Assembly (NCBI GenBank): GCA_004558105.1
Contig: SFEB01000003.1
Span: 1 to 53,721, forward strand
Reading direction: 5' to 3'
DNA length: 53,721 bases
Origin: Clostridiales bacterium
GTDB taxonomy: Bacteria; Bacillota; Clostridia; Christensenellales; CAG-314
This document shows, piece after piece, positions 1-8,282 of this stretch (its first letter is position 1; each line of letters starts with the position of its first letter). Both the position numbers and the translations under genes were made by a program. The notes under the pieces are model-generated. The model saw only the letters and a program-made list of their open reading frames with translations, was not told where the DNA came from and did not search any database.

Positions 1-2
1 TG

Positions 3-629
3 GTTATAGGTCTCGGTGCACAGAGTCTTATTGCCGACATAATTGCCGGAACGTTCATCGTATTTGAAGGTTCTTACCAGGTGGGCGACATCGTGGTTAT
101 TGACGGCTGGCGCGGAACGGTAGACGAAATCGGTATCCGTACGACTAAAATCATCGACGCGGGCGGAAACGTTAAAATAATCAATAACAGCAGCATTGCA
201 ACGGTTATTAACCAGACCAAGGAACTCTCGGTTGCAAAGTGCGTAATGAGTATAAGTTACGACGAGTCGCTGGAACGGGTAGAAAAGGTTATTTCGGACA
301 ACCTCGACAAGATAAGAGAAAAAATCCCCGGAATCGTAGACGGTCCGTACTATAAGGGCGTGACCGAGTTGGGAGCGTCTTCAGTTAATCTTATGTTTCT
401 CGCCAATTGCAAAGAAGAAGATATTTATCAGGTTCAGCGCGATATGAACAGGCAGTTTAAGCTGTTGTTCGACAAAAACGATATCGAGATTCCTTACTCT
501 CAGATAGTCGTCAATCAACCGGAAAAAAACGAAACGTCCGTCAGCAGGTACGTTGCGAACAAAGCGGATAAATTCGTGGAGGAACAAAAACAAGCGTCAT
601 CAGGGTTAGAAAAGAGTAACGACGAATAA
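3..629 (+). CDS. MscS-family mechanosensitive channel, 5'-truncated by window edge
   Basis: The frame is open from base 3, so this is the C-terminal part of a longer gene. The first residues read VIGLGAQSLIADIIAG, the pore-lining helix (TM3) signature of small-conductance mechanosensitive channels. The beta domain follows (VGDIVVIDGWRGTVDEI, then IINNSSI), which is classic MscS, and then the alpha/beta vestibule domain to about residue 175. The family makes a homoheptameric membrane valve that opens under turgor. The last ~40 residues are charged and divergent. An internal GTG at 81 is not a real start because homology continues upstream of it. The ABC exporter begins 45 bases downstream. Confidence 0.93.
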   Translation, partial: VIGLGAQSLIADIIAGTFIVFEGSYQVGDIVVIDGWRGTVDEIGIRTTKIIDAGGNVKIINNSSIATVINQTKELSVAKCVMSISYDESLERVEKVISDNLDKIREKIPGIVDGPYYKGVTELGASSVNLMFLANCKEEDIYQVQRDMNRQFKLLFDKNDIEIPYSQIVVNQPEKNETSVSRYVANKADKFVEEQKQASSGLEKSNDE

Positions 630-674
630 ATTAAACCGACGGCAGTAACGACAAAGATAAATTAAAAGGGAAAG

Positions 675-2447
675 ATGAAGACAAAAAAAGAGAGGAAGCA
701 AAAGAAAAACAGTTGGAAGTACTTCGGTAAATTTCTGCCTTACTACAAGCCATACGCAGGTCTGCTGATTTTTGACATGCTGTGCGCCATGATTGCCACG
801 GCGTGCGATTTGATTTTGCCGGTTTACGCGCAAAAAATAACCAATTCCGCCATTGCCGAAGGGCATGTGGTGTTGAGTATAGTATTGGTTTTTGCAATCA
901 CGTTGTTTATCGAAAAAATCATCAGCGCAACGTGCAAGTTTTTTATCAACAAGTACGGACATATCATGGGCGTGAAAATCGAGAGCGATCTTCGGCGTAA
1001 TATGTTCCGCCATTTTCAAAGACTTCCTCATTCGTTTTTCGACGACAACAAGACGGGCAGCCTCATGAGCAGGATTACGACCGACTTGTTCGATATTACC
1101 GAGTTTTCGCACCACTGTCCCGAAACGTTGTTGGTCAGCGGAGTGCAGATTATCGGAATGTTTATAATCCTCTTCAGACAGCAACCATGGATGACCTTGT
1201 GTATTTTCGTTCTCATTCCTTTTATGGTGTGGCTGACAATCGCGTTCAATAACAAGTGGGACGAAAATTATCATGAAAACCGCAAAAATATGAGTGAAAT
1301 TAACGCCCAGGTCGAAGATACTCTGAGCGGAATACGAGTCGTAAAGGCTTTTGCCAACGAAGAATTGGAAGAAGAGAAGTTTGAAAAGGGAAATAAGGCG
1401 TTTATTAAAAGCAAGTCTAAGACTTATCACTATATGGGACAGTTTTATTCTTCGCTTAAAGTAATGGACGCGATAATGTACCTCGCTATCGTTATTCTGG
1501 CGGGAGTATTTAAAATCGAAGCAGGGCTTTTTGTCGCATACATGTTGTACGCCACCAGCCTGATGGGTATATTGATAGGTTTTGCCGACTATTCGGAACA
1601 GTTTGAGAAAGGAATGACGGCTTTCGCGCGTTATCAACAGATTCTCGACACCCCGGTAGAAATCGAAGACGCTCCCGACGCCGTGGATATAGGCACCATT
1701 AAGGGAGACGTCGTGTTCGACGACGTAACCTTTGCATACAAGCAAGGCAACCGTAACGTTTTAAACCACCTGAACTTTCACGTCAACAGCGGCGAACTCG
1801 TCGCGCTCGTAGGTCCGAGCGGCGGCGGAAAGACGACTGTCGCCAACCTTATTCCCCGTTTTTACGACGTTACGGAAGGTAGCATCAAGGTGGACGGGGT
1901 AGACGTGAGAAAAATCAGGTTACATTCTCTCAGACAAAATATAGGTATCGTTTTTCAGGACGTTTATTTGTTTTGGGGGACGGTGGCGGAAAACATAGCC
2001 TACGGCAAACCCGACGCAACGAGAGAAGAAATCATCGAAGCTGCAAAACGAGCGGGTGCGGACGAGTTTATTAACGAACTTCCCGACGGATACGACAGTT
2101 ACGTCGGCGAACGAGGAGTCAAACTCAGCGGCGGACAAAAACAACGCATCTGCATTGCGCGAGTATTTTTAAAAAATCCGCCTTTTATTATTCTTGACGA
2201 GGCGACCAGTAATCTCGATAACGAAAGCGAACTTATAGTTCAGCAATCTCTTGACAAACTCATCGAAGGGCGTACGGCTATCGTTATCGCACACCGCCTG
2301 TCTACTATCCGCAACGCAACCAGAATCGTCGTTTTGACCGAGGACGGGATAAAAGAATCGGGCACGCACGACGAACTTATCGAACGTAACGGGTTGTACA
2401 AACGCTTGTACGATTTGTCGATAAGAACGCAGACCTTGATGGAATAA
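675..2447 (+). CDS. ABC exporter, fused transmembrane and ATPase domains (MsbA/LmrA type)
   Basis: The protein has 590 residues, the usual length of a half-transporter that works as a dimer. The N-terminal ~310 residues are hydrophobic and carry about six helices (ABC exporter type 1 fold). The nucleotide-binding domain follows: Walker A GPSGGGKTT near residue 380, Q-loop NIGIVFQDVYLF, signature LSGGQKQR, Walker B FIILDEATS and the switch histidine in IVIAHRLST. The family exports lipids, drugs or peptides; the substrate cannot be read from sequence. The ATG is preceded by a purine-rich ribosome site (GGGAAAG). Placement behind mscS and before ung suggests co-directional but functionally unrelated genes. 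Confidence 0.95.
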   Translation: MKTKKERKQKKNSWKYFGKFLPYYKPYAGLLIFDMLCAMIATACDLILPVYAQKITNSAIAEGHVVLSIVLVFAITLFIEKIISATCKFFINKYGHIMGVKIESDLRRNMFRHFQRLPHSFFDDNKTGSLMSRITTDLFDITEFSHHCPETLLVSGVQIIGMFIILFRQQPWMTLCIFVLIPFMVWLTIAFNNKWDENYHENRKNMSEINAQVEDTLSGIRVVKAFANEELEEEKFEKGNKAFIKSKSKTYHYMGQFYSSLKVMDAIMYLAIVILAGVFKIEAGLFVAYMLYATSLMGILIGFADYSEQFEKGMTAFARYQQILDTPVEIEDAPDAVDIGTIKGDVVFDDVTFAYKQGNRNVLNHLNFHVNSGELVALVGPSGGGKTTVANLIPRFYDVTEGSIKVDGVDVRKIRLHSLRQNIGIVFQDVYLFWGTVAENIAYGKPDATREEIIEAAKRAGADEFINELPDGYDSYVGERGVKLSGGQKQRICIARVFLKNPPFIILDEATSNLDNESELIVQQSLDKLIEGRTAIVIAHRLSTIRNATRIVVLTEDGIKESGTHDELIERNGLYKRLYDLSIRTQTLME

Positions 2448-2493
2448 CGCCGCGTGGCACGTGGGCTGAAAAAGAAAGAACAGGAGAAAAACA

Positions 2494-3153
2494 ATGCGCG
2501 ACTACAACGGTTGGGAAGAGCTTTTCCTCGACGAGTTCAATAAACCGTATTTCGTGGAGTTAAAAGCCTTTTTGGAGCGGGAATACGCGTCTAAAACGGT
2601 TTATCCGCCAAAACGGCTTATTCTCAATGCGTTCGATCGGACGTCGCCGTCCGAAGTAAAGGTGGTTATTCTCGGACAGGACCCTTATATCAATCCGCGT
2701 CAGGCAATGGGAATGAGTTTTTCCGTTCCGCAAGGCATTCAGGCGCCGCCCAGTCTTGAAAACATAAAAAAAGAAATATTGAGCGACACGGGTGCGCCCA
2801 GCATTATCGCAGACGGTGATCTCACCCCGTGGGCAAAGCAGGGAGTATTACTTCTCAACGCCGTTTTGACGGTTGTTGCCGGACTGAGCAACAGTCACAA
2901 AAACAAAGGGTGGGAAACTTTTACCGACCGCGTGATAGAATATCTTGACGGGTTGAAGCAGCCCATCGTATTTTTGCTTTGGGGCGCAAACGCCAAAAAC
3001 AAACGGACGTTGCTTAACAACCCCGGGCACATGACCTTGACGGCGGCGCATCCGAGCCCTTTGTCGGCGTACAACGGTTTTTTCGGTTGCAAGCATTTCA
3101 GCCGTACCAACGAGTTTCTTATCAGTCACGGCGTGGAACCGATAAAATGGTAA
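2494..3153 (+). CDS. ung: Uracil-DNA glycosylase, family 1
   Basis: The protein has 219 residues, normal for family 1 UNG, which removes uracil from DNA to start base-excision repair. The water-activating loop is GQDPYIN, where nearly all family members have GQDPYHG. The catalytic Asp and the Tyr that blocks thymine are kept, but the following His is Ile. The second catalytic motif HPSPLSAYNGFFGCKHF near the C-terminus is intact with its His. A good ribosome site (AGGAG) lies before the ATG at 2494. A bidirectional terminator separates it from the convergent rsmA. The family assignment is firm; the effect of the His-to-Ile change is unknown. Confidence 0.96.
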   Translation: MRDYNGWEELFLDEFNKPYFVELKAFLEREYASKTVYPPKRLILNAFDRTSPSEVKVVILGQDPYINPRQAMGMSFSVPQGIQAPPSLENIKKEILSDTGAPSIIADGDLTPWAKQGVLLLNAVLTVVAGLSNSHKNKGWETFTDRVIEYLDGLKQPIVFLLWGANAKNKRTLLNNPGHMTLTAAHPSPLSAYNGFFGCKHFSRTNEFLISHGVEPIKW

Positions 3154-3180
3154 GACGATATGTAAGCAGAATAAAAAGAA

Positions 3181-3208
3181 AAAAATCACCCCGTCGGGTG
3201 ATTTTTTT
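3181..3208. terminator. Bidirectional rho-independent terminator between ung and rsmA
   Basis: A 9-bp stem, AAATCACCC against GGGTGATTT around a 4-base loop, is flanked by a T-run on the plus side and an A-run on the other. It can therefore stop both convergent genes. The core CACCCCGTCGGG resembles terminators at 18.1, 21.3 and 28.8 kb. Confidence 0.9.
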
Positions 3209-3217
3209 GGTTTCGGT

Positions 3218-4114
3218 TTAATTCCGTTTTAGTTTATACAGATTATTTGCCAGCGTTGCAAACTGTTGAGGGGAAAGGGTTTCGCCCCTTACCGAGCCGT
3301 CTATTCCGTTTTCGGACAGCCAGTTTTCCGCCGTAGTCCTGTCCGTTTTAAAGTAGGACATGACGTTGTTGGACAGGGTTTTACGCCGTTGAGCAAAGGC
3401 GCAACGTGTGATTTCGCGGAATGAGGAATAATCGGCCACGTTCAGGCGGTTGCCTTTAAAACGGATCGTTACGACCGCGCTGTCCACGTTGGGCACGGGG
3501 TAGAACAGACTTCTGTCAATTGTGCGTGTTAACGCGATTTCCGCCACGGAAGCAAGTGCCACGGTGATTGCGCCGTAATCCGCCGTGCCTTCTTTTGCGA
3601 CGAGCCTGTCCGCAACTTCTTTTTGCAAAGTAAGGGTTAAACTTTTTATCCGTGCGCCGCGTTGAACCTTTTCGATAAAAAGCGTTATCACGGGTGCGGT
3701 GATATAGTAGGGCAGATTAGCGACCACTGCGTAGTCGTTACCGAGTTTTTCGGTGATTTCTTCGTCGGTTGCGCGCATAAAATCCTTGAAAACCACCTCT
3801 GCGTTGGGGCAGTCGGCAAGGTTTTGCGACAGCAGTCGTTTGAGGTCGGTATCGATTTCGTAAGCGACGACCTTTTTAGCCGCTTTTGCGAGGTGACGGG
3901 TGAGCGCGCCTGCGCCGGGGCCTATTTCGAGAACGGCGTCGTCCGGAGAAAGGTCCGCGTCGGCAACGATATCCGCCAACAGTGCGTCGTCGGACAGAAA
4001 GTTCTGACCGAATTGCTTTTTAAAAAAGTGCCCCGAGCCGAAGGCGGAATTCATTCCGTCTTTTTTTCCGCGGCACGGGCGGTCGTGTTTGTTGTCGGTT
4101 CGTCGATTTTGCAT
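3218..4114 (-). CDS. rsmA: 16S rRNA dimethyladenosine transferase RsmA (KsgA)
   Basis: The enzyme dimethylates two adjacent adenines near the 3' end of 16S rRNA during 30S maturation. Visible motifs are FGQNFLSDD at the N-terminus, SAM-binding EIGPGAGALT, and the catalytic NLPYYI, with the RsmA C-terminal helical domain ending near QQFATLANNLYKL. I place the start at 4114 (298 residues) rather than at an upstream in-frame ATG at 4144. A GAGAGG ribosome site sits eight bases before 4114, and the -10 box of its own promoter lies at 4133-4138, so 4144 would not be transcribed. The predicted leader is only about 12 bases. It is divergent from the release-factor-like gene. Confidence 0.95.
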   Translation of the reverse strand: MQNRRTDNKHDRPCRGKKDGMNSAFGSGHFFKKQFGQNFLSDDALLADIVADADLSPDDAVLEIGPGAGALTRHLAKAAKKVVAYEIDTDLKRLLSQNLADCPNAEVVFKDFMRATDEEITEKLGNDYAVVANLPYYITAPVITLFIEKVQRGARIKSLTLTLQKEVADRLVAKEGTADYGAITVALASVAEIALTRTIDRSLFYPVPNVDSAVVTIRFKGNRLNVADYSSFREITRCAFAQRRKTLSNNVMSYFKTDRTTAENWLSENGIDGSVRGETLSPQQFATLANNLYKLKRN

Positions 4115-4132
4115 GCTTATTACCTCTCGACA

Positions 4133-4161
4133 ATTGTATAACAAAACGCAAATATTGTCAA
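4133..4161 (-). promoter_or_regulatory. Sigma-A promoter for rsmA
   Basis: Read on the minus strand: TTGACA (4156-4161), a 17-base spacer, then TACAAT (4133-4138). Both boxes are near consensus. Transcription should begin near 4126, placing the ribosome site at the very 5' end of the mRNA and ruling out the ATG at 4144. Confidence 0.85.
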
Positions 4162-4184
4162 CCCTAATCGGTACGGAAAGAGTA

Positions 4185-4213
4185 TTGACATTTTATTACG
4201 CATGTGATACAAT
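4185..4213 (+). promoter_or_regulatory. Sigma-A promoter for the five-gene run starting at 4236
   Basis: TTGACA (4185-4190), 17 bases, TACAAT (4208-4213). It lies back to back with the rsmA promoter. No other clear promoter is visible before 10.4 kb, so it probably drives the genes to 10402. Confidence 0.85.
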
Positions 4214-4235
4214 AAAAAAGCATGAGGGGTAGGTT

Positions 4236-5117
4236 ATGCCGACGGAAGAAGTAAAAAGTCTGTTAGAAGAAACACGGGTTCTCGACGAAAAGTACGACCA
4301 ATTGTCGAGACTGTTGTCCTATCCCGAAATTTTAGCCGACGCCAAGTACATGCGCTTTCTGGTACAGGAGCAAACGACGTTAAAACCGATACACGGGGCG
4401 CGGCAAAGATTGTTAAAACTGGTTGAAGACGGGGATTTTTGTCTTGAAGAATTGAAAAACAACGGCAAAGACCGAAAATTTTACGAGGCGGAATTGGCAG
4501 AAATCAACGAAAAAATAATACCCGTCTGCGAGGAAATCAAAAAACTTCTTGCCGACGGAGGAGAAATCGACCTTAACGGGTGCACGATAGAATTGTCGGG
4601 CGACGCGAGGGGTGTTGCGATATTAAAGGAGACGTATATAGACCTTGCGGAAAGTATCCGTTGCGGAATTTCGGTTGACAAAAACGTATTGACGGTAGGC
4701 GAAGGCGGTTACGGAGCGTTTAAGAGTCAGGGCGGAAGGCACAAATTCGTTTTTACCGACGACGGAAAGCAAAATTCGTGCGAAGTTCTCGTAATCGTTT
4801 TGCCTAAAACGGAAATTAAAAAGGTAACCTGGAGCGAAAAAGATTTACGCATAGATATTTATCATTCTTCAGGCGCCGGCGGTCAGAACGTAAACAAAGT
4901 GGCGAGCGCGGTGAGAATAACGCACCTGCCTACGGGTATAGCGGTCAGTTGTCAGGAGGAGCGTTCGCAACTGTTCAACAAAGAGCGAGCCTTTGCGATG
5001 TTGGAGAAGAAACTTGCCGAACGCAACGAAAAAGAAGTTGCGCAGCGGACGGAGGAACTTCGCAGACAACAAATCAAGGCGAACGGATACGTGGAAACGC
5101 ACAAAATTACTCAATGA
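4236..5117 (+). CDS. Release-factor-like protein with GGQ motif but no codon-recognition motif
   Basis: The protein has 293 residues against ~355 for RF1. It has an N-terminal coiled-coil region as in RF domain 1, then a shortened domain 2, then an intact peptidyl-hydrolase loop SSGAGGQNVNK followed by SAVRITHLPTGIAVSCQEERSQ-type sequence. Where RF1 has RVPxTESQGRIHT, this protein has GAFKSQGGRHKF, so the PxT stop-codon anticodon is missing; the RF2 SPF is also absent. The RF signature AGTGGDEA is replaced by SGDARG, and the RF1 C-terminal segment after the GGQ domain is gone. It is therefore not an ordinary prfA. I infer a ribosome-rescue or nonstop-release paralogue; PrfH is a comparison, but it is shorter and lacks domain 1. 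A good ribosome site (GAGGGG) precedes the ATG. Confidence 0.8.
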   Translation: MPTEEVKSLLEETRVLDEKYDQLSRLLSYPEILADAKYMRFLVQEQTTLKPIHGARQRLLKLVEDGDFCLEELKNNGKDRKFYEAELAEINEKIIPVCEEIKKLLADGGEIDLNGCTIELSGDARGVAILKETYIDLAESIRCGISVDKNVLTVGEGGYGAFKSQGGRHKFVFTDDGKQNSCEVLVIVLPKTEIKKVTWSEKDLRIDIYHSSGAGGQNVNKVASAVRITHLPTGIAVSCQEERSQLFNKERAFAMLEKKLAERNEKEVAQRTEELRRQQIKANGYVETHKITQ

Positions 5118-5149
5118 TTTATTAGAAACGACGATTTACACGGGTTTTT

Positions 5150-7570
5150 ATGCAGATATCGGTTTTTGTTGACGTCACCAAAACGGTGCTGTCGGGGAAA
5201 AGTAAAATATTCAAGACCGAGCGTTTTGTTAAAGAGACGCGTACGCTCGGCGGTATCGACAACTTTTTAGCAAAAGTTGCCGAAGGGTTTATTTGCGCAA
5301 AAAATCCCGAATTTTTTTTCGGAAAAGCCGGACGGGTAAAGAGTTTTGTCGCAACAACTACCGACGGAGCGCACAAACTGTTTTTTAAGGTAGGCGCGCA
5401 AATAAAGACAAATGGAATGATAGCCGACGAAGATTTCGTCTTTTTCGGATACGAGGGGGAGGCGGCGGCTAAAAAGGACGCGCGGTTTACCGAGTTTATC
5501 CGAAAACATCCAACTTTTACGGTTGTCGTGTGCGACGGCGATTTTAACACCGACGACAACGAATTCAACAAGGTTTATTCTGTCGTGGGAGCAGGCGGCG
5601 TAAATTTTCCGTTGCTGAGCGAAGACCAACTGAAAATCGTCACCAACGAAGAAGGCAATATGCTCGTTCAGGGCGTGGCGGGTAGCGGCAAAACCAACGT
5701 TTGCATAGATAAAATTATTTACTGCGCCTGTCGGGAGTACGGCGGCAGGGTATTGTACACCACTTATTCCCGTGGGTTGATAATCGATACCAAAAACAAA
5801 GTTACCGCCTTCCGTGACGCGGTCAGCCGCCTTATAAGCGAATTCCGCGACGGAAAAACGGAGTTCGGAGACGACGATTATAAAAAGGCGGTGGAAAACA
5901 AGCTGGGAATCTGGCTGAGCGAAGAAACCCCGGAACGTATAACGGACAAGCTGACGCGTATCGTCGCGTTTTTGGACAACAACGTGGATTATTGCCTGTT
6001 GGAGGATATTTACAAGCAGGTTACCGGTAAGAAGGCGAATATTGCCGACGAAGGGTATTTTGTTTCGGAATACGCGGAAAATATAAAAAATTACAGTCTT
6101 GCAGGCAATCTGGAAAAGATAAAACAACTTTCTCTTGAGGTTGTTTTTAAAGAAATTTTCGGGCTGATTTACGGCAGTGCCGACGGCAATCCTTGTCTGA
6201 CTTTCGAACAATACAGGGACAGCCGAAAAGAGAGTTTTACCGTTCCCGAGATCGAGACGATTTACGCCGTAGCGGCGGATTACGGGCGGTATCTGGAAAA
6301 AAACGGAAAAACTGACAATAACTTTATTTGCAGGGAGATGATGCAACTGAAAAATCTCCCCGTGTATTCCCTTGCCGTCATCGACGAGGTCCAGGACTTT
6401 ACGGAAATCAATCTCGTTTTTTTAAAAGCGATATCGGTAAAGATGTTTTGCGTCGGCGACGGTCTTCAGATGATAAACCCCTCTTTTTTCAGTTTTGCTT
6501 CGTTGAAGAGGATAATGTTTAAAAAGGACGTTACCGCCGTTACTCAGCTTGTCAACAACTATCGCAACACCAAGCGGATAGAAGAGGTAGTAGAGGCGCT
6601 TAACGACGTCAACGTAAAAACGTTCGGGGTACACAGTTTCGTTTTAAAGGGCAAAAGCGTAGAAGCGGATATTCCCACGCAGACGGTATTCGTCAAGGGC
6701 GACGACTTTGCGGCGAGAGTGGCGAAAGAAAATTTCGACAACCTGACTTTTATCGTATCCAACGCCAAAAAGAAAGAAGAAGTAAAAAAGATTTTACCGC
6801 GACAGGAAGTTCTCACCGTGTCGGAAATAAAAGGTCTGGAACGAAACGCCGTGGTTTTAACCGACATTCTTTCGGACAACGCCGACAAATGGGATACTCT
6901 TAAACGCCGTCAGGTAAACAGAAAGACGGCGGACGAAAATTCGGTTTACAGGTATTATTTTAATTTGTTTTACGTCGGCGCTACCCGAGCAAGGCAATAT
7001 CTTTACGTAGCGGAGAGCAATCCGCCGTCGCAGTTTGAAGACTTTTTCCGCAACGAATTCGAAACGCTTTCTTCGGCGGAAGCGGTAGACAGGCTGTCGG
7101 AAATTTCCACCCGACTCGCCGTAGACGATATAGAAATGAAAGAGCGCGTCAACCAGTTTTTGGGGTTGGGACAGTACGACAACGCGCGCTTTGCCGCAAA
7201 AAAAATAGCGGACGGGTACGAACGCGACGAACAAACGAGAAGGGTAGACGTTTACGAAAAGTTCGTAAAGACGGGCAACTATACACAAGCGGGATTGGAA
7301 TTGTGGAAAATCGGTCTGACCGAAGACGCACGGCGACAGTTTGTAGCGGCAAACAGGTCGGGGCTGATAGAGTTGCTTGACGAAGGCGTGAAGGCGGGAA
7401 AGGAAAAATTCGATATCGATATTTTGTCCGTTCTTCCTCTCGTCACGGCGGACGAAGGGGTACGGGAGGCGATAGACGGATTGCTTAAAGACGACCTTGC
7501 TCAACTGAACAAGAATGAAAACGATATAGAAAAACTTTTTAAAAAAAGAGAGGCGAAAAATAATGGATAA
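5150..7570 (+). CDS. UvrD/Rep-like superfamily 1 helicase with extra N- and C-terminal regions
   Basis: The protein has 806 residues. About 160 N-terminal residues match nothing I recognise. Then come Walker A GVAGSGKTN (~residue 176-184), the DEVQD-type Walker B IDEVQDF (~410), and the late motif VGATRARQYLYVA (~608), so this is an SF1A helicase with the UvrD C-terminal module. The final ~180 residues are charged and helical and lie outside the helicase core. No nuclease motif is visible. It starts 32 bases after the release-factor-like gene and overlaps the next gene by 8 bases, so it is co-transcribed and probably translationally coupled with it. Substrate and role are unknown; a defence or DNA-repair function is inference from family only. 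Confidence 0.85.
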   Translation: MQISVFVDVTKTVLSGKSKIFKTERFVKETRTLGGIDNFLAKVAEGFICAKNPEFFFGKAGRVKSFVATTTDGAHKLFFKVGAQIKTNGMIADEDFVFFGYEGEAAAKKDARFTEFIRKHPTFTVVVCDGDFNTDDNEFNKVYSVVGAGGVNFPLLSEDQLKIVTNEEGNMLVQGVAGSGKTNVCIDKIIYCACREYGGRVLYTTYSRGLIIDTKNKVTAFRDAVSRLISEFRDGKTEFGDDDYKKAVENKLGIWLSEETPERITDKLTRIVAFLDNNVDYCLLEDIYKQVTGKKANIADEGYFVSEYAENIKNYSLAGNLEKIKQLSLEVVFKEIFGLIYGSADGNPCLTFEQYRDSRKESFTVPEIETIYAVAADYGRYLEKNGKTDNNFICREMMQLKNLPVYSLAVIDEVQDFTEINLVFLKAISVKMFCVGDGLQMINPSFFSFASLKRIMFKKDVTAVTQLVNNYRNTKRIEEVVEALNDVNVKTFGVHSFVLKGKSVEADIPTQTVFVKGDDFAARVAKENFDNLTFIVSNAKKKEEVKKILPRQEVLTVSEIKGLERNAVVLTDILSDNADKWDTLKRRQVNRKTADENSVYRYYFNLFYVGATRARQYLYVAESNPPSQFEDFFRNEFETLSSAEAVDRLSEISTRLAVDDIEMKERVNQFLGLGQYDNARFAAKKIADGYERDEQTRRVDVYEKFVKTGNYTQAGLELWKIGLTEDARRQFVAANRSGLIELLDEGVKAGKEKFDIDILSVLPLVTADEGVREAIDGLLKDDLAQLNKNENDIEKLFKKREAKNNG

Positions 7571-8273
7571 TAAAGAAGAATTCAATTCTCTCATAGCGGC
7601 GTTCAAAGGATATCGCGACTTACTGACGCCCGTGCAGACTCATCTGCGCGAACTCGTGGAAACTTACGACCTCATGCAGGATGACCTTAAAAAACTTGAC
7701 GAGTCCATCGGCGGCGGCGATAAGTTGGACAAAATTTATCAGACGATAGTTGAGCAAAACCGTCGCAGCGGCGAATTGACGGCAAAAATACAGGAATTCG
7801 TCGACGTCAGCGACCGATACATGGCGTATATGACGGCTTTCGGCGACACTTTTGCAAAAATAGAAAACAAATTGGCGGAAATAGACCAAATCGAACAAAA
7901 AGCGTTGAATCAACTTGCCCGTCTTGACAAACTGACGGAAGAAAAGAAGATTAATTACGACGTCCGCGACCTCGAAAAAACCATAGACGGGTACAACGAG
8001 AACGTAAAAAAAGTCAGCGACTTTATCAATAAAGACGTTGCGGCGTCGCTTGCGGACAACGGCAAAAAAATAGAGACCATTCGCGTCAACAGTGAGAGTA
8101 TGGCAAGGACGGTATCGGGAGAAAGTGAAAACGTCGAGAAACTTCTGACCACCTTTGCCGCCACCAACGCCCTTTTGAAAAGCCTTATCGAGAAGGGTGA
8201 CGTGGACAAAGAATACCTGTACGACCTGTTGGATGGTTGGGCAAATCAACGTCGCGTAAAAATCAAGAAGTAG
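7563..8273 (+). CDS. Coiled-coil protein of unknown function
   Basis: The protein has 236 residues and is almost entirely charged heptad-like helix (for example ENKLAEIDQIEQKALNQLAR), with no signal peptide, membrane segment or cysteine motif. It looks like a rod or tether, perhaps an oligomeric adaptor. The ATG overlaps the last eight bases of the helicase gene and follows a GAGAGG ribosome site inside that gene, which implies coupled synthesis and perhaps physical association. Nine bases separate its stop from the next start. I do not recognise the family; SMC-like ATPase motifs are absent. Confidence 0.75.
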   Translation: MDNKEEFNSLIAAFKGYRDLLTPVQTHLRELVETYDLMQDDLKKLDESIGGGDKLDKIYQTIVEQNRRSGELTAKIQEFVDVSDRYMAYMTAFGDTFAKIENKLAEIDQIEQKALNQLARLDKLTEEKKINYDVRDLEKTIDGYNENVKKVSDFINKDVAASLADNGKKIETIRVNSESMARTVSGESENVEKLLTTFAATNALLKSLIEKGDVDKEYLYDLLDGWANQRRVKIKK

Positions 8274-8282
8274 TGAGACTTT

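Noticed and set aside
606..1745. Minus-strand open frame of 379 codons opposite the ABC exporter
   Set aside because: It mirrors a strongly conserved coding region and has no ribosome site or homology.
4144..4144. Upstream ATG for rsmA
   Set aside because: It lies upstream of the predicted transcription start and has no ribosome site; 4114 fits both.
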